Below, one piece after another: positions 43,648 through 52,825 of a DNA stretch of 64,000 nt (within the stretch, counting starts at the first letter, position 1; each line of letters starts with the position of its first letter). Source of the stretch: an uncultured Ruminococcus sp. (lineage in GTDB: Bacteria; Bacillota; Clostridia; Oscillospirales; Ruminococcaceae); NCBI GenBank assembly GCA_946413815.1, contig CAMKMD010000013.1, forward strand, positions 1 through 64,000, given 5' to 3'. Position numbers and translations under genes: made by a program. The notes under the pieces were generated by a model that made no database searches, was not told the DNA's origin, and saw only the letters and a program-made list of their open reading frames with translations.

Positions 43648-44370
43648 ATGGAAAACAATACAGAAAAAATGGTAAATACAGAACAGGAAACACCTGCGGA
43701 AACAACTTCCGCTGTAAATACCGAAGAGAAGAAGGGCAGTATACTCAGCGATCTGTTCGAGATAGCCGAATCAACGCTTATCGCTGTCTTTGTTATGATG
43801 ATGATAATCACGTATTTCCTTCATCCGGTAAATATCAGCGGCCATTCAATGGTTCCCACACTTAATAAGGAGTTCGATCTTGATAAAGTGCAGGATAAGA
43901 TACTGATGTCCATGGTCTATACCGACGTCAACTACGGAGATATCATCGTCATCGATAATGATGCAAACTATCTTCTTGACGATAACGGTGAGGTTTATGT
44001 ACCGGATCAGAAGATGTCAAGGACTCTTAACCAGTGCATCATCAAAAGAGTTATAGCCTGCGGTGGACAGACAATAGATATTACCGGCAATGAGGTAAAG
44101 GTGGACGGCAAGGTCCTCGATGAGCCCTATATCTTAGCAGGCTCAACGACCTCCGATCTCGGTGCATTTACCGGACAGTATCCGATAACTATACCTGATG
44201 GATACTACTTTGTAATGGGTGACAACAGAAATGGTTCTACGGACAGCCGCGATTCTGTTGTCGGACTTATAAGCAGAAAGCAGATCTACGGAAAAGCTAT
44301 CATAAGGTATTTCCCTCTGAAGAACTTCAAGTTCCTTTTCAATTCATGGAAAGAATCTGCAAATGACTGA
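43648..44370 (+). CDS. lepB: Type I signal peptidase (first of two)
   Basis: 240 residues. An acidic cytoplasmic N-terminus of 30 residues, one membrane segment (about 42-60), then the catalytic Ser67 in SGHSMVPT and Lys133 in IIKRVIA, and the box E motif GDNRNGSTDSR. It removes signal peptides from exported proteins, of which this region encodes several. The spacing between Ser and Lys is larger than in the next copy because of an insert (DANYLLDDNGEVYV). It overlaps the next gene by 8 bases. Confidence 0.95.
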   Translation: MENNTEKMVNTEQETPAETTSAVNTEEKKGSILSDLFEIAESTLIAVFVMMMIITYFLHPVNISGHSMVPTLNKEFDLDKVQDKILMSMVYTDVNYGDIIVIDNDANYLLDDNGEVYVPDQKMSRTLNQCIIKRVIACGGQTIDITGNEVKVDGKVLDEPYILAGSTTSDLGAFTGQYPITIPDGYYFVMGDNRNGSTDSRDSVVGLISRKQIYGKAIIRYFPLKNFKFLFNSWKESAND

Positions 44371-44962
44371 TAAGAGAAAGAAAAGCAGTTTCCTTAAAGA
44401 ACTTCTGAGTTTTATCGAAACGCTCCTTATCACCTTCTTTATATTTATGCTCGTATTTACTTACGTTATAAATGTGACCACAGTCAGAGGCTCTTCCATG
44501 GAGGAGACGCTGCTGCCGGGTGATAAGCTTATAGTCTCCATGCTGAACAGACATCCGGAAACCGGCGATATCGTTATAATCGAGGCAAATGATGCTGTTA
44601 CAATGAGCGATGGCGGAACACCGGTGTTTAATAAAGGTATCGGCAAGACGATTGTAAAACGTGTTATTGCCGTCGGAGGCCAGTCGCTGGATATCGATTT
44701 TGAACGCGGAGCTGTTTACATTGACGGCAGTATGCTGGACGAGGAGTATGTCACAAAGGGGCTTACACATCTCGACAGCGGCGCTTTCACAGGACAGTAT
44801 CCCATAACTGTCCCTGACGGATATGTGTTTGTCATGGGTGATAACAGAAACGTCTCCAAGGACAGCCGTTCATCTGAGGTCGGGCTCATCCCCCTCAGCA
44901 GTATTACAGGAAAGGCTGTACTGAGGATATACCCCTTCGACAGCTTCGGAGCTGTTGACTGA
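44363..44962 (+). CDS. lepB: Type I signal peptidase (second of two)
   Basis: 199 residues; one membrane segment (about 15-37), catalytic Ser45 in RGSSMEET and Lys99 in IVKRVIAVGG, and GDNRNVSKDSR. It starts inside the end of the first copy, an arrangement that favours coupled synthesis. The shared segments (AFTGQYPIT, then PDGY and FVMGDNRN) show that the two arose by duplication. The different cytoplasmic ends and inserts hint at different substrates or partners. Confidence 0.95.
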   Translation: MTDKRKKSSFLKELLSFIETLLITFFIFMLVFTYVINVTTVRGSSMEETLLPGDKLIVSMLNRHPETGDIVIIEANDAVTMSDGGTPVFNKGIGKTIVKRVIAVGGQSLDIDFERGAVYIDGSMLDEEYVTKGLTHLDSGAFTGQYPITVPDGYVFVMGDNRNVSKDSRSSEVGLIPLSSITGKAVLRIYPFDSFGAVD

Positions 44963-44981
44963 CCACGGACAGGAGGTATCT

Positions 44982-45866
44982 GTGGATAATCTTGAAAACA
45001 ACTATGATATGAAAGTGATCCAGTGGTTTCCTGGACACATGGCAAAGACAAGGAGAGCGATTGCGGCAAATCTCAAGCTTGTGGATGCGGTTGTCGAGCT
45101 TGTTGATGCAAGAACTCCTCTCAGCAGCCGGAATCCCGAGATCGATTCACTTACCGGAAACAAGCCGAGGCTGTTGCTGCTGAACAAGAGTGATCTTGCA
45201 GACAGCAGGGCAACTCAGATGTGGCTCGATCACTTTGCCAAGAACAATATCCCTGCACTTGCAGTCGATTGCAGATCGGGCAAGGGAATGAACAGGGTTA
45301 TGCCGGAGCTTAAAAACAAAGTGCTGTCTGAGCTTATGGCCAAGCGCGAACGCAGCGGAATGGCCGGTGCTCCGATCAGGCTTATGATACTTGGTATCCC
45401 GAATGTGGGCAAAAGTTCTTTGATAAACCGCATGGCAGGTTCAAAGCGCACAAAGGTAGAGGACAGACCCGGTGTTACAAGGGTAAAACAGTGGGTAAAG
45501 CTGAAAGACAATACGGAGCTTCTTGATATGCCCGGCGTTCTCTGGCCGAAATTCGAGGATCAGTCTGCTGCTGTCAGGCTTGCTTTTACCGGAGCGATCA
45601 GCGATGACATCCTTGACGTGGAGACGCTTGCTATGAAGCTTCTCAGCTTTCTTGCAGGTGCTTATCCGGCATCGCTTAAAGAACGTTATAAGCTTGAAGT
45701 ATCCGGCAGCGAGACCGGTATAGAGCTTCTTGAAGCAGTAGGAAAGAAACGCGGAATGATGCTTTCGGGCGGTGTTATTAACACTGAGAGAGCCGCAATT
45801 ACGGTTCTTGATGAATTCCGGAGCGGCAAGCTCGGAACGATAACTCTTGAACTGCCGGAGGTGTAA
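44982..45866 (+). CDS. rbgA: Ribosome biogenesis GTPase RbgA (YlqF)
   Basis: 294 residues from the GTG at 44982, which follows AGGAGG by five bases; an earlier ATG overlaps lepB and has no site. The GTPase motifs are circularly permuted: NKSD (G4) comes first, then GIPNVGKSS (G1) and DMPG (G3). QWFPGHMAK is the conserved N-terminus. RbgA helps late assembly of the 50S subunit in Bacillus, and the gene lies downstream of rplS as usual. Confidence 0.96.
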   Translation: MDNLENNYDMKVIQWFPGHMAKTRRAIAANLKLVDAVVELVDARTPLSSRNPEIDSLTGNKPRLLLLNKSDLADSRATQMWLDHFAKNNIPALAVDCRSGKGMNRVMPELKNKVLSELMAKRERSGMAGAPIRLMILGIPNVGKSSLINRMAGSKRTKVEDRPGVTRVKQWVKLKDNTELLDMPGVLWPKFEDQSAAVRLAFTGAISDDILDVETLAMKLLSFLAGAYPASLKERYKLEVSGSETGIELLEAVGKKRGMMLSGGVINTERAAITVLDEFRSGKLGTITLELPEV

Positions 45867-45869
45867 TAT

Positions 45870-46499
45870 ATGCCGAGGATTATACTTCATAAAGAACTGT
45901 TTGAGTATGATTCAGCCATCCGCACGGATTATCCGGTGATATGCGGAGTTGATGAAGCCGGCAGAGGTCCTCTTGCAGGTGATGTATACGCAGCGGCTGT
46001 AGTCCTCACAGACGGCACGCTTATCGATTATCTCAACGACAGCAAGAAGATATCAGAAAAGCGCCGTGAGGAGCTGTTTGATGTCATAACAGAAAAGGCT
46101 TCAGCTTATTGTGTGGCTTCTGCTACTGTTGAGGAGATCGACAGGCTCAATATACTACAGGCGACAATGCTTGCTATGAAACGGGCCGTAAGCGGACTTA
46201 CTATAGTACCCGATATGGTACTTGTTGACGGCAACAGGCTACCTGATCTTGAATGCCCTGCTCAGTGCGTCATCAAGGGTGATGCACATTCTGCATCTAT
46301 CGCAGCTGCATCAGTGCTCGCAAAGGTCTCAAGAGACCGTTCACTGCGGGAACTCGCTAAAAAATATCCTCAGTACGGCTTTGAGCAGCATAAAGGCTAC
46401 GGCACAGAGATGCATTATGCAATGCTTGAAAAGTACGGTATTTCGGACGTTCACAGAAAAAGCTTCCTGAAGAAGCTGATAAATGATGGACAAGGCTGA
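45870..46499 (+). CDS. rnhB: Ribonuclease HII
   Basis: Cuts RNA in RNA-DNA hybrids and removes misincorporated ribonucleotides. 209 residues. GVDEAGRGPLAGDVYAAA carries the first two acidic catalytic residues (Asp-Glu of the DEAGRG motif); VLVDG and KGDAHSASIAAASVLAKVSRD provide the others. The ribosome site lies at the end of rbgA (GGAGG), three bases separate stop and start, and the end overlaps yraN by 17 bases. Confidence 0.97.
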   Translation: MPRIILHKELFEYDSAIRTDYPVICGVDEAGRGPLAGDVYAAAVVLTDGTLIDYLNDSKKISEKRREELFDVITEKASAYCVASATVEEIDRLNILQATMLAMKRAVSGLTIVPDMVLVDGNRLPDLECPAQCVIKGDAHSASIAAASVLAKVSRDRSLRELAKKYPQYGFEQHKGYGTEMHYAMLEKYGISDVHRKSFLKKLINDGQG

Positions 46500-46863
46500 G
46501 ACCGGACGCCTCGGAGAGGAAAGCGTCTGCCGCTATCTTGAAGACAAAGGCTACAGGATAGCTGCCCGCAACTATCGCATAAGGGGCGGAGAGATCGATA
46601 TAATCGCAGAAAACGGTGAATACCTTGCATTTGTAGAGGTTAAGTCGAGAAAGCCGAACAGTCTTGTGAACGGCTTTGAGGCTGTAAATAAACGAAAGCA
46701 GGGACTGATAATAAGGACTGCAAGCGATTATTGCTGTAAGAATCCAACTGAGCTCCAGCCAAGGTTTGATATTGCACAGGTCATTATCAGCAGCGGCAGA
46801 GTGCTCGGTATCGACTATATAACCAATGCCTTTGATACAACAGGCTACAATTTTATATTCTGA
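46483..46863 (+). CDS. yraN: UPF0102/YraN-family endonuclease-like protein
   Basis: 126 residues. GRLGEESVCRYLEDKGYRI and GGEIDIIAENGEYLAFVEVK display the Holliday-junction-resolvase-like fold with Glu, Asp and ExK residues. The family is nearly universal next to rnhB and is presumed to act on DNA, but its function is not settled. Two ATGs (46483 and 46486) are possible starts. Confidence 0.92.
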   Translation: MMDKAETGRLGEESVCRYLEDKGYRIAARNYRIRGGEIDIIAENGEYLAFVEVKSRKPNSLVNGFEAVNKRKQGLIIRTASDYCCKNPTELQPRFDIAQVIISSGRVLGIDYITNAFDTTGYNFIF

Positions 46864-46874
46864 AGGGTGATCCT

Positions 46875-48368
46875 ATGTTTTACAAAAGCACAAGAAACAG
46901 TGAAGTCAAGGTCAGCAGCGCCCAGGCCATTACGCAGGGAATCTCTGTGGAGGGCGGACTGTTCGTACCCGAGTCTATTCCTTCACTTTCACTTGACGAG
47001 ATAAAAAGTATCGGAGAGATGAAGTATGCTGACAGAGCTGCTTATATTTTCTCAAAGTATCTCACCGATTTTACAGAGGCAGAGATAAGATACTGCACAG
47101 ACAATGCCTATTCTACGAAGAATTTCGAGACAGAGAGCATCTCAGAGATAGCCCATCTCTTTGACGGAACATATATGCTTGAACTGTGGCACGGTCCTAC
47201 CTGTGCGTTCAAGGATATGGCTCTCCAGATCCTTCCTTATTTCCTGACTACATCTGCAAAGAAGATCAAGCTTGACAAGAAGATCGTTATCCTTGTTGCT
47301 ACATCCGGAGATACGGGCAAGGCTGCACTTGAAGGCTTTAAGGATGTTGAGGGTACATCTATCCTTGTGTTCTATCCTGAGGATGGTGTAAGTCCGATGC
47401 AGAAGCGTCAGATGAAGACTCAGGAGGGTGGAAATGTCGGAGTATGCGCTATCAAGGGCAACTTTGATGACTGCCAGAATGGTGTTAAGTCCATCTTTAC
47501 GGACAATGACGTCAAGAAGCAGCTTGATGACAACGGTATGATGTTCTCATCTGCTAACTCCATTAACTGGGGACGTCTTGTTCCTCAGGTCGTTTACTAT
47601 GTTTCTGCCTATGCAGAGCTTGTAAAGGACGGTGAGATAGAGCTCGGCGAGAAGATAAACATCGTCGTTCCCACCGGTAATTTCGGTAATATACTGGCAG
47701 CTTACTATGCTAAGCATATGGGCGTTCCGGTCAACAAGCTCATCTGTGCTTCAAACATCAACAATGTTCTTACTGATTTCATCAATACAGGTATCTACGA
47801 CAGAAACAGGAAGTTCTATGCAACTGTTTCTCCGTCAATGGATATCCTTATCTCAAGCAACCTGGAGAGACTTCTCTATATTATGACAGGCGACAACGAT
47901 GCACTCATCAATGAGTGGTTCGGAAAGCTTGCCTCCGAGGGAAGGTACGAGGTCAATGATGATGTCAAGAAGAAGCTGAAGGCTGAGTTTGCAGCAGGCT
48001 TCTGTGATGATGCCTCTACCAAGCAGGCTATCAGTGATGTGTATAAGAAGTATTCATACACCTGCGATACACATACAGCAGTTGCTGTTAAGGTGTACAA
48101 TGATTACAAGGCTGAGACCGGCGACACAACAAAGACTGTCATAGCTTCCACAGCAAGCCCATACAAGTTCAGTGCGGCAGTACTTGAAGCTCTTACAGGC
48201 GGTATGTCAGACATCGATGAGTACGAGATGGTAGACCAGATAGCTGCCTTGTCTGATATTCCTGTACCGGCAGCCCTTGCAGGTCTTAAAAACAAGCCGG
48301 ACCGCTTCAATGATACTATCGAGAAGAAGGATCAGAAGCAGTACGTTCTCGACACACTTGGTATCTGA
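46875..48368 (+). CDS. thrC: Threonine synthase
   Basis: Converts O-phosphohomoserine to threonine with pyridoxal phosphate. 497 residues, the longer class. SVEGGLFVPE at the N-terminus, LWHGPTCAFKDMALQ with the cofactor lysine, and ATSGDTGKAALEGF are the signatures. It completes the pathway begun by hom at 14.7 kb. It starts 11 bases after yraN; its stop overlaps the next ATG by one base. Confidence 0.97.
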   Translation: MFYKSTRNSEVKVSSAQAITQGISVEGGLFVPESIPSLSLDEIKSIGEMKYADRAAYIFSKYLTDFTEAEIRYCTDNAYSTKNFETESISEIAHLFDGTYMLELWHGPTCAFKDMALQILPYFLTTSAKKIKLDKKIVILVATSGDTGKAALEGFKDVEGTSILVFYPEDGVSPMQKRQMKTQEGGNVGVCAIKGNFDDCQNGVKSIFTDNDVKKQLDDNGMMFSSANSINWGRLVPQVVYYVSAYAELVKDGEIELGEKINIVVPTGNFGNILAAYYAKHMGVPVNKLICASNINNVLTDFINTGIYDRNRKFYATVSPSMDILISSNLERLLYIMTGDNDALINEWFGKLASEGRYEVNDDVKKKLKAEFAAGFCDDASTKQAISDVYKKYSYTCDTHTAVAVKVYNDYKAETGDTTKTVIASTASPYKFSAAVLEALTGGMSDIDEYEMVDQIAALSDIPVPAALAGLKNKPDRFNDTIEKKDQKQYVLDTLGI

Positions 48369-49060
48369 TGAATCTGTATACTATTGCCGATCTTCATCTC
48401 AGCTTCTGTGACCCCGATAAGACTATGGAAGTATTCCCCGGGTGGGAAAAATATCAGGAAAGACTTGAAGAGAATTGGCTTAATTCAGTCAAGTCTGATG
48501 ATACCGTGGTACTTGCGGGAGATATATCCTGGGGTATGACAATGCAGCAGGCTCTTCCTGACTTCCGTTTTCTCAATGAACTTCCCGGTAGGAAGATTAT
48601 CCTTAAGGGTAATCATGACTACTGGTGGGGGACAATGAACAAAATGGAGACCTTTCTCAAAGAGAATTCTCTCGATTCCATAAGTATCCTCCACAACAAC
48701 CATTATGAATTTATGGGGAAGGGTATTTGCGGTACCAGAGGCTGGGTAAGCATAAACGGAGAGTCTCAGGACGAAAAAGTACTCAAAAGGGAAGTACAGC
48801 GCCTTGATGCATCAATACAGTCTGCTGTAGCAGCAGGACTTGAACCAATTGTGTTCATGCATTATCCGCCCATATTTGCCGGAAACTTCAATTATGATAT
48901 TCTTGAGGTCCTCTACCGCAACAAGATCAGAGAGTGTTACTACGGCCACATCCACGGGCGCTCTGCTCACGAATTATGTGTGCAGGGAGTTTATGATGAC
49001 ATCAACTTTCATCTTATTTCAGGCGATTTTTTACAATTCAAGCCTGAGAGAGTGATGTAG
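48368..49060 (+). CDS. Calcineurin-like metallophosphoesterase
   Basis: 230 residues. IADLHLSF, LAGDISW, LKGNHDYWW, FMHYPP and GHIHGRS are the five metal-binding blocks in the correct order, so a two-metal phosphoesterase is clear. This subfamily is common in Firmicutes and its substrate is unknown. It is joined to thrC by a TGATG junction. Confidence 0.93.
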   Translation: MNLYTIADLHLSFCDPDKTMEVFPGWEKYQERLEENWLNSVKSDDTVVLAGDISWGMTMQQALPDFRFLNELPGRKIILKGNHDYWWGTMNKMETFLKENSLDSISILHNNHYEFMGKGICGTRGWVSINGESQDEKVLKREVQRLDASIQSAVAAGLEPIVFMHYPPIFAGNFNYDILEVLYRNKIRECYYGHIHGRSAHELCVQGVYDDINFHLISGDFLQFKPERVM

Positions 49061-49093
49061 TTTTGTACAAAACACAGAAGTAACTCATTTTAG

Positions 49094-49122
49094 TGGAAAA
49101 TTCCGGTAAAATGTGGTATAAT
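49094..49122 (+). promoter_or_regulatory. Probable promoter of tig
   Basis: A clear TATAAT (49117-49122) preceded by TG, with only a weak -35 (TGGAAA, 49094-49099) 17 bases upstream. AAGGAGAAA precedes the ATG at 49161. Confidence 0.6.
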
Positions 49123-49160
49123 AATTCAGGTATAATTATATATTATTAAGGAGAAATATC

Positions 49161-50489
49161 ATGAGTTTAAAATCATCAAACAAGACTGATGTTAACACAA
49201 CTGAACTTATCATCAGCATCGATCCCCAGACATTTGAATCTGCTGTTGAGCAGGAGTATCAGCGTCAGAAGAAGAATATTGTTCTGAAGGGCTTCAGAAA
49301 GGGCAAGGTTTCCCGTAAGATGGCAGAGATGGCTTACGGTGAGGGCGCTTTCTACGAGGGTGCAATAAACGCTCTTATCCCTGCTGAGCTTGATGCAGCT
49401 ATTAATGAGACAAAGCTCGAGCTCGTTGACAGACCTAATATCGAGGTTACATCCATCGATAAGGAGACAGGTGTGGAGATCAAGGCTGTATGCGTTACAA
49501 AGCCTGTTATCGAGATCACTGACTACAAGGGAATCAAGGCTCCCAAGGCAGTAAGAGAAGTTACTGACGAGGATGTTGAGAAGCAGATCGAGATCATCAG
49601 AAAGAAGAACGCAAGAGTTGTTACTGTTGAAGACAGAGCAGCTCAGTTCGGCGATGAAGTTAACATTGACTTCGAGGGCTTCTTCGGTGACGAGGCATTT
49701 GAAGGCGGCAAGGGTGAGAATCATCCTCTTACACTCGGCAGCGGCGCATTCATCCCAGGCTTCGAGGATCAGATCGTTGGTCACAATGTGGGCGACAGCT
49801 TTGATGTAGTAGTTACTTTCCCTGAGGATTATCAGATGACTGATTACGCAGGCAAGGAAGCTACATTCAAGACAAAGATAAACTCCATCTCTTACGAGGA
49901 GCTTCCTGAGATCGATGATGATCTTATCAAGGATTCAACTGATTTCGATACAGTTGATGAGTATAAGGCTGACATCAAGGAGAAGCTTGCTGATTCTGCT
50001 GTTAAGCAGGCAGAGAGTGCTTTTGAGAATGCTATTCTTTCTGCTCTTATCGAGAAGGTAGATTCTCCCATTCCCAACTGTATGTTTGAGCAGCGCATCG
50101 ATGCACTGATGAACAGCTTTGCTCAGCAGCTCCAGCAGTCTGGTATGACTCTCCAGCTCTACAGCCAGTACACAGGTATGTCTGAGGATGCACTGAGAGA
50201 TACTTACAGAGACAGAGCCGTTGGCGAGGTTAAGCTCAGACTTGCTCTTGAGAAGATCGCAGAGCTCGAGAACCTCGATGTAACAGAGGACGAGATCACA
50301 GCAGGTCTTGAGGAAATGGCTGCTGCTAACAACGTTGATGTAGCTACTATCAGACGTTTCATTCCTGTTGAGGAGTACAAGAACGATCTCAGAGTAGAGA
50401 AGGCAGTTAACTTCGTAAAGGAGAATGCTGTTGTTGACAACAGCGCTGCTGAAGAGGCACCTGCAGAGGAAGCAGCTTCTGAGGAATAA
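49161..50489 (+). CDS. tig: Trigger factor
   Basis: Ribosome-bound chaperone that meets nascent chains. 442 residues: ribosome-binding N-domain with GFRKGKVSRKM, FKBP-like isomerase domain (about 150-240, GEGAF to PEDYQMTDYAGK), and a long helical C-domain ending in an Ala/Glu-rich tail (AAEEAPAEEAASEE). Placement directly before clpP and clpX is the classic order and joins folding to degradation. Confidence 0.97.
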   Translation: MSLKSSNKTDVNTTELIISIDPQTFESAVEQEYQRQKKNIVLKGFRKGKVSRKMAEMAYGEGAFYEGAINALIPAELDAAINETKLELVDRPNIEVTSIDKETGVEIKAVCVTKPVIEITDYKGIKAPKAVREVTDEDVEKQIEIIRKKNARVVTVEDRAAQFGDEVNIDFEGFFGDEAFEGGKGENHPLTLGSGAFIPGFEDQIVGHNVGDSFDVVVTFPEDYQMTDYAGKEATFKTKINSISYEELPEIDDDLIKDSTDFDTVDEYKADIKEKLADSAVKQAESAFENAILSALIEKVDSPIPNCMFEQRIDALMNSFAQQLQQSGMTLQLYSQYTGMSEDALRDTYRDRAVGEVKLRLALEKIAELENLDVTEDEITAGLEEMAAANNVDVATIRRFIPVEEYKNDLRVEKAVNFVKENAVVDNSAAEEAPAEEAASEE

Positions 50490-50510
50490 TCAATTTCAAT
50501 AAACAAACCA

Positions 50511-50536
50511 TGTTGTCCCGCAATCGCGGGGCAACA
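50511..50536 (+). terminator. Weak hairpin between tig and clpP
   Basis: TGTTGTCCCGC pairs with GCGGGGCAACA around a 4-base loop, but only GTGTTT follows. It may be a partial terminator that lowers clpP transcription relative to tig, or an RNA end-stabilising hairpin. Confidence 0.5.
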
Positions 50537-50593
50537 GTGTTTATACTGCTCGTTGTCTGAGCATAATAACAAGTGATGGAAAGGATGGAATAT

Positions 50594-51181
50594 ATGAGTT
50601 TTATACCCTATGTTGTCGAGCAGACAAGCCGAGGAGAGCGCTCCTACGACATTTTTTCAAGACTTCTCAATGACAGGATCATAATGCTTTCAGATCAGGT
50701 CAACGATACAACAGCAAGTCTTGTAGTTGCACAGCTTCTTTTCCTTGAAAGTCAGGATACCGAGAAGGATATCTCACTCTACATCAACAGCCCCGGAGGT
50801 TCCATTACATCTGGTATGGCGATATATGATACAATGCAGTATATCAAGTGCGATGTTTCAACTATCTGTATCGGTATGGCTGCATCAATGGGTGCATTTC
50901 TTCTCGCAGCCGGCGCCAAGGGCAAAAGATTTGCTCTTCCCAACAGTGAGATAATGATCCACCAGCCTCTGATATCCGGTGGACTTTCCGGACAGTGTAC
51001 TGATATCAAGATCCACTCGGATCACCTTCTCCGTACACGTCAGAAGATGAATGAACTTCTTGCACTTAACACAGGAAAGCCTATTGAACAGGTACAGGCA
51101 GACACCGAAAGAGATAATTACATGACCGCTCAGGAAGCGCTGGAGTATGGTCTGATCGACAAAGTTATCGAAAAGAGGTAA
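50594..51181 (+). CDS. clpP: ATP-dependent Clp protease proteolytic subunit
   Basis: 195 residues from the ATG at 50594, which has AAAGGA eight bases upstream and gives the normal N-terminus [20 protein letters not shown]; earlier in-frame starts (50573 and others) add residues not seen in the family. The triad is S98 (GMAASMGA), H123 (IMIHQP) and Asp near 172 (RDNYM). ClpX is encoded 7 bases downstream. Confidence 0.97.
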   Translation: MSFIPYVVEQTSRGERSYDIFSRLLNDRIIMLSDQVNDTTASLVVAQLLFLESQDTEKDISLYINSPGGSITSGMAIYDTMQYIKCDVSTICIGMAASMGAFLLAAGAKGKRFALPNSEIMIHQPLISGGLSGQCTDIKIHSDHLLRTRQKMNELLALNTGKPIEQVQADTERDNYMTAQEALEYGLIDKVIEKR

Positions 51182-51188
51182 GACATCC

Positions 51189-52469
51189 ATGTCTGATATT
51201 AAAACCTGCAGCTTTTGCGGCAAGGGTGAGAACCGTGTCCACAGTATGTTCTCAGCAGCAAACTCCAACATTTGTGATGAATGCGTAGAGTACTGCTACG
51301 AGATGATATACGGCCCCGGCATCTCAAAGGCTAACCGTAAAGCTGTTTCAAAGAAGAAGGAATATAATCTTGCTTCAGCGAAGCTCTTAAAGCCCATGGA
51401 GATAAAGAACTTCCTTGATGATTATGTTATCGGACAGGATGATGCAAAGATATCTCTTGCGGTGGCAGTATACAATCATTATAAGAGAATACTCAGCCAG
51501 GATTCGAGATCAGACGATAATGACGATATTGAGCTCCAGAAGAGTAACGTACTGCTTCTCGGACCGACTGGTGTCGGCAAGACATTCCTTGCACAGACGC
51601 TTGCGAAGCTTCTCAATGTTCCGTTTGCCATTGCTGATGCAACAACTATCACAGAGGCAGGATATGTCGGTGATGATGTAGAGAATGTACTGCTGAGGCT
51701 TATTCAGGCTGCTGATTTTGATGTAAAGGCTGCCGAGCGCGGCATTATCTATATCGACGAGATAGACAAGATCGCGAGAAAGTCAGAGAATACCTCTCTT
51801 ACACGAGATGTAAGCGGTGAAGGTGTTCAGCAGGCTCTCCTTAAGATCATAGAGGGAACAGTATCAAACGTACCTCCCCAGGGCGGCAGAAAGCATCCGA
51901 ATCAGGAGTGCATACAGATAGATACAAAGAATATCCTCTTTATCTGCGGCGGTGCCTTCGACGGACTTGAAAAGCAGATACAGAAGCGTATCGGTAAGTC
52001 TCCCATAGGCTTTGGTGCAGAGATAAAGACCAAGCAGGAGGAAAAGGATAATATATTTAAGAAGGTTATCCCGAAGGACCTTATCAAGTTCGGTATGGTT
52101 CCTGAGTTTGTTGGCCGACTTCCTGTAATAACCGTTCTCGAAGAGCTTGACGAGAATACTCTTGTAAGCATTCTCACAGAGCCTAAGAATGCGCTTATCA
52201 AACAGTACAAAAAACTGTTCAGCTATGATTCTATCGATCTTGAGATAGATGATGATGCTCTTATAGAGATCGCGAAGAAGGCTATCGCACAGAAAACCGG
52301 TGCAAGAGGTCTGCGTTCCATTCTTGAAGGCATCCTTATGAAGACAATGTATTCAGTTCCCTCGTCATCCAATATCGCTAAAGTAAGAGTAACAGCTGAC
52401 TGTGTTATAAACGGTTCTGAGCCGATACTTTATGACGCAGGTGATGCAGAGATGAAAAAAGCACAGTAA
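51189..52469 (+). CDS. clpX: ATP-dependent Clp protease ATP-binding subunit ClpX
   Basis: 426 residues. A C4 zinc-binding domain (C7, C10, C29, C32) recognises substrates and adaptors; the AAA+ domain has Walker A at 125-132 (GPTGVGKT) and Walker B in IIYIDEIDK. The ClpP-binding loop reads IGF (KSPIGFGAE). It unfolds proteins and feeds them to ClpP. A terminator follows directly. Confidence 0.98.
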   Translation: MSDIKTCSFCGKGENRVHSMFSAANSNICDECVEYCYEMIYGPGISKANRKAVSKKKEYNLASAKLLKPMEIKNFLDDYVIGQDDAKISLAVAVYNHYKRILSQDSRSDDNDDIELQKSNVLLLGPTGVGKTFLAQTLAKLLNVPFAIADATTITEAGYVGDDVENVLLRLIQAADFDVKAAERGIIYIDEIDKIARKSENTSLTRDVSGEGVQQALLKIIEGTVSNVPPQGGRKHPNQECIQIDTKNILFICGGAFDGLEKQIQKRIGKSPIGFGAEIKTKQEEKDNIFKKVIPKDLIKFGMVPEFVGRLPVITVLEELDENTLVSILTEPKNALIKQYKKLFSYDSIDLEIDDDALIEIAKKAIAQKTGARGLRSILEGILMKTMYSVPSSSNIAKVRVTADCVINGSEPILYDAGDAEMKKAQ

Positions 52470-52483
52470 ATAGATATGTAATC

Positions 52484-52516
52484 CTGCCGGAGTATAAGCT
52501 CCGGCAGTTTTTGTTT
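52484..52516 (+). terminator. Terminator after clpX
   Basis: CTGCCGGA (52484-52491) and TCCGGCAG (52500-52507) flank an 8-base loop, followed by TTTTTGTTT. Confidence 0.9.
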
Positions 52517-52518
52517 AA

Positions 52519-52653
52519 TCAGCAGCCACAGCCGCAGCCGTTGTTGCAGTCATTGTTGCATCCGCTGCAACCGCAGGAACCCATCATAATGAAGATGAGG
52601 ATAAGAAGAATGATCCACCAGCAGTTGTTTCCATCGAAGCAAGAATTACACAT
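52519..52653 (-). CDS. Cysteine-rich 44-residue membrane peptide
   Basis: A frame too short for usual gene finding, but with AAAGGAG seven bases before its ATG. The product has 10 cysteines in 44 residues: a short start with Cys 2, 5 and 11, a strongly hydrophobic segment (WWIILLILIFIMM, 12-24), then a Gly/Asn/Cys tail (CGCSGCNNDCNNGCGCGC). It would span or anchor to the membrane with a Cys-rich end that could bind metal or form disulfides. Similar tiny high-cysteine proteins are annotated in other Clostridia, with no known function. It lies alone between clpX and the Clp ATPase on the opposite strand. Confidence 0.7.
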   Translation of the reverse strand: MCNSCFDGNNCWWIILLILIFIMMGSCGCSGCNNDCNNGCGCGC

Positions 52654-52825
52654 AATAAGACTCCTTTAAAGATGTATTTGAACCGCTTTGTCTGCGCTTC
52701 ATACTACATAATATGACAGGGGCTGAAAAGTGTTACAATTAATATCTGCCTGCGTCCATTTCGACAGATATTGCAAGTGTTCCGTGGCATAATATTAAGG
52801 AACAGCTGCAAAGGAGGATATGATA

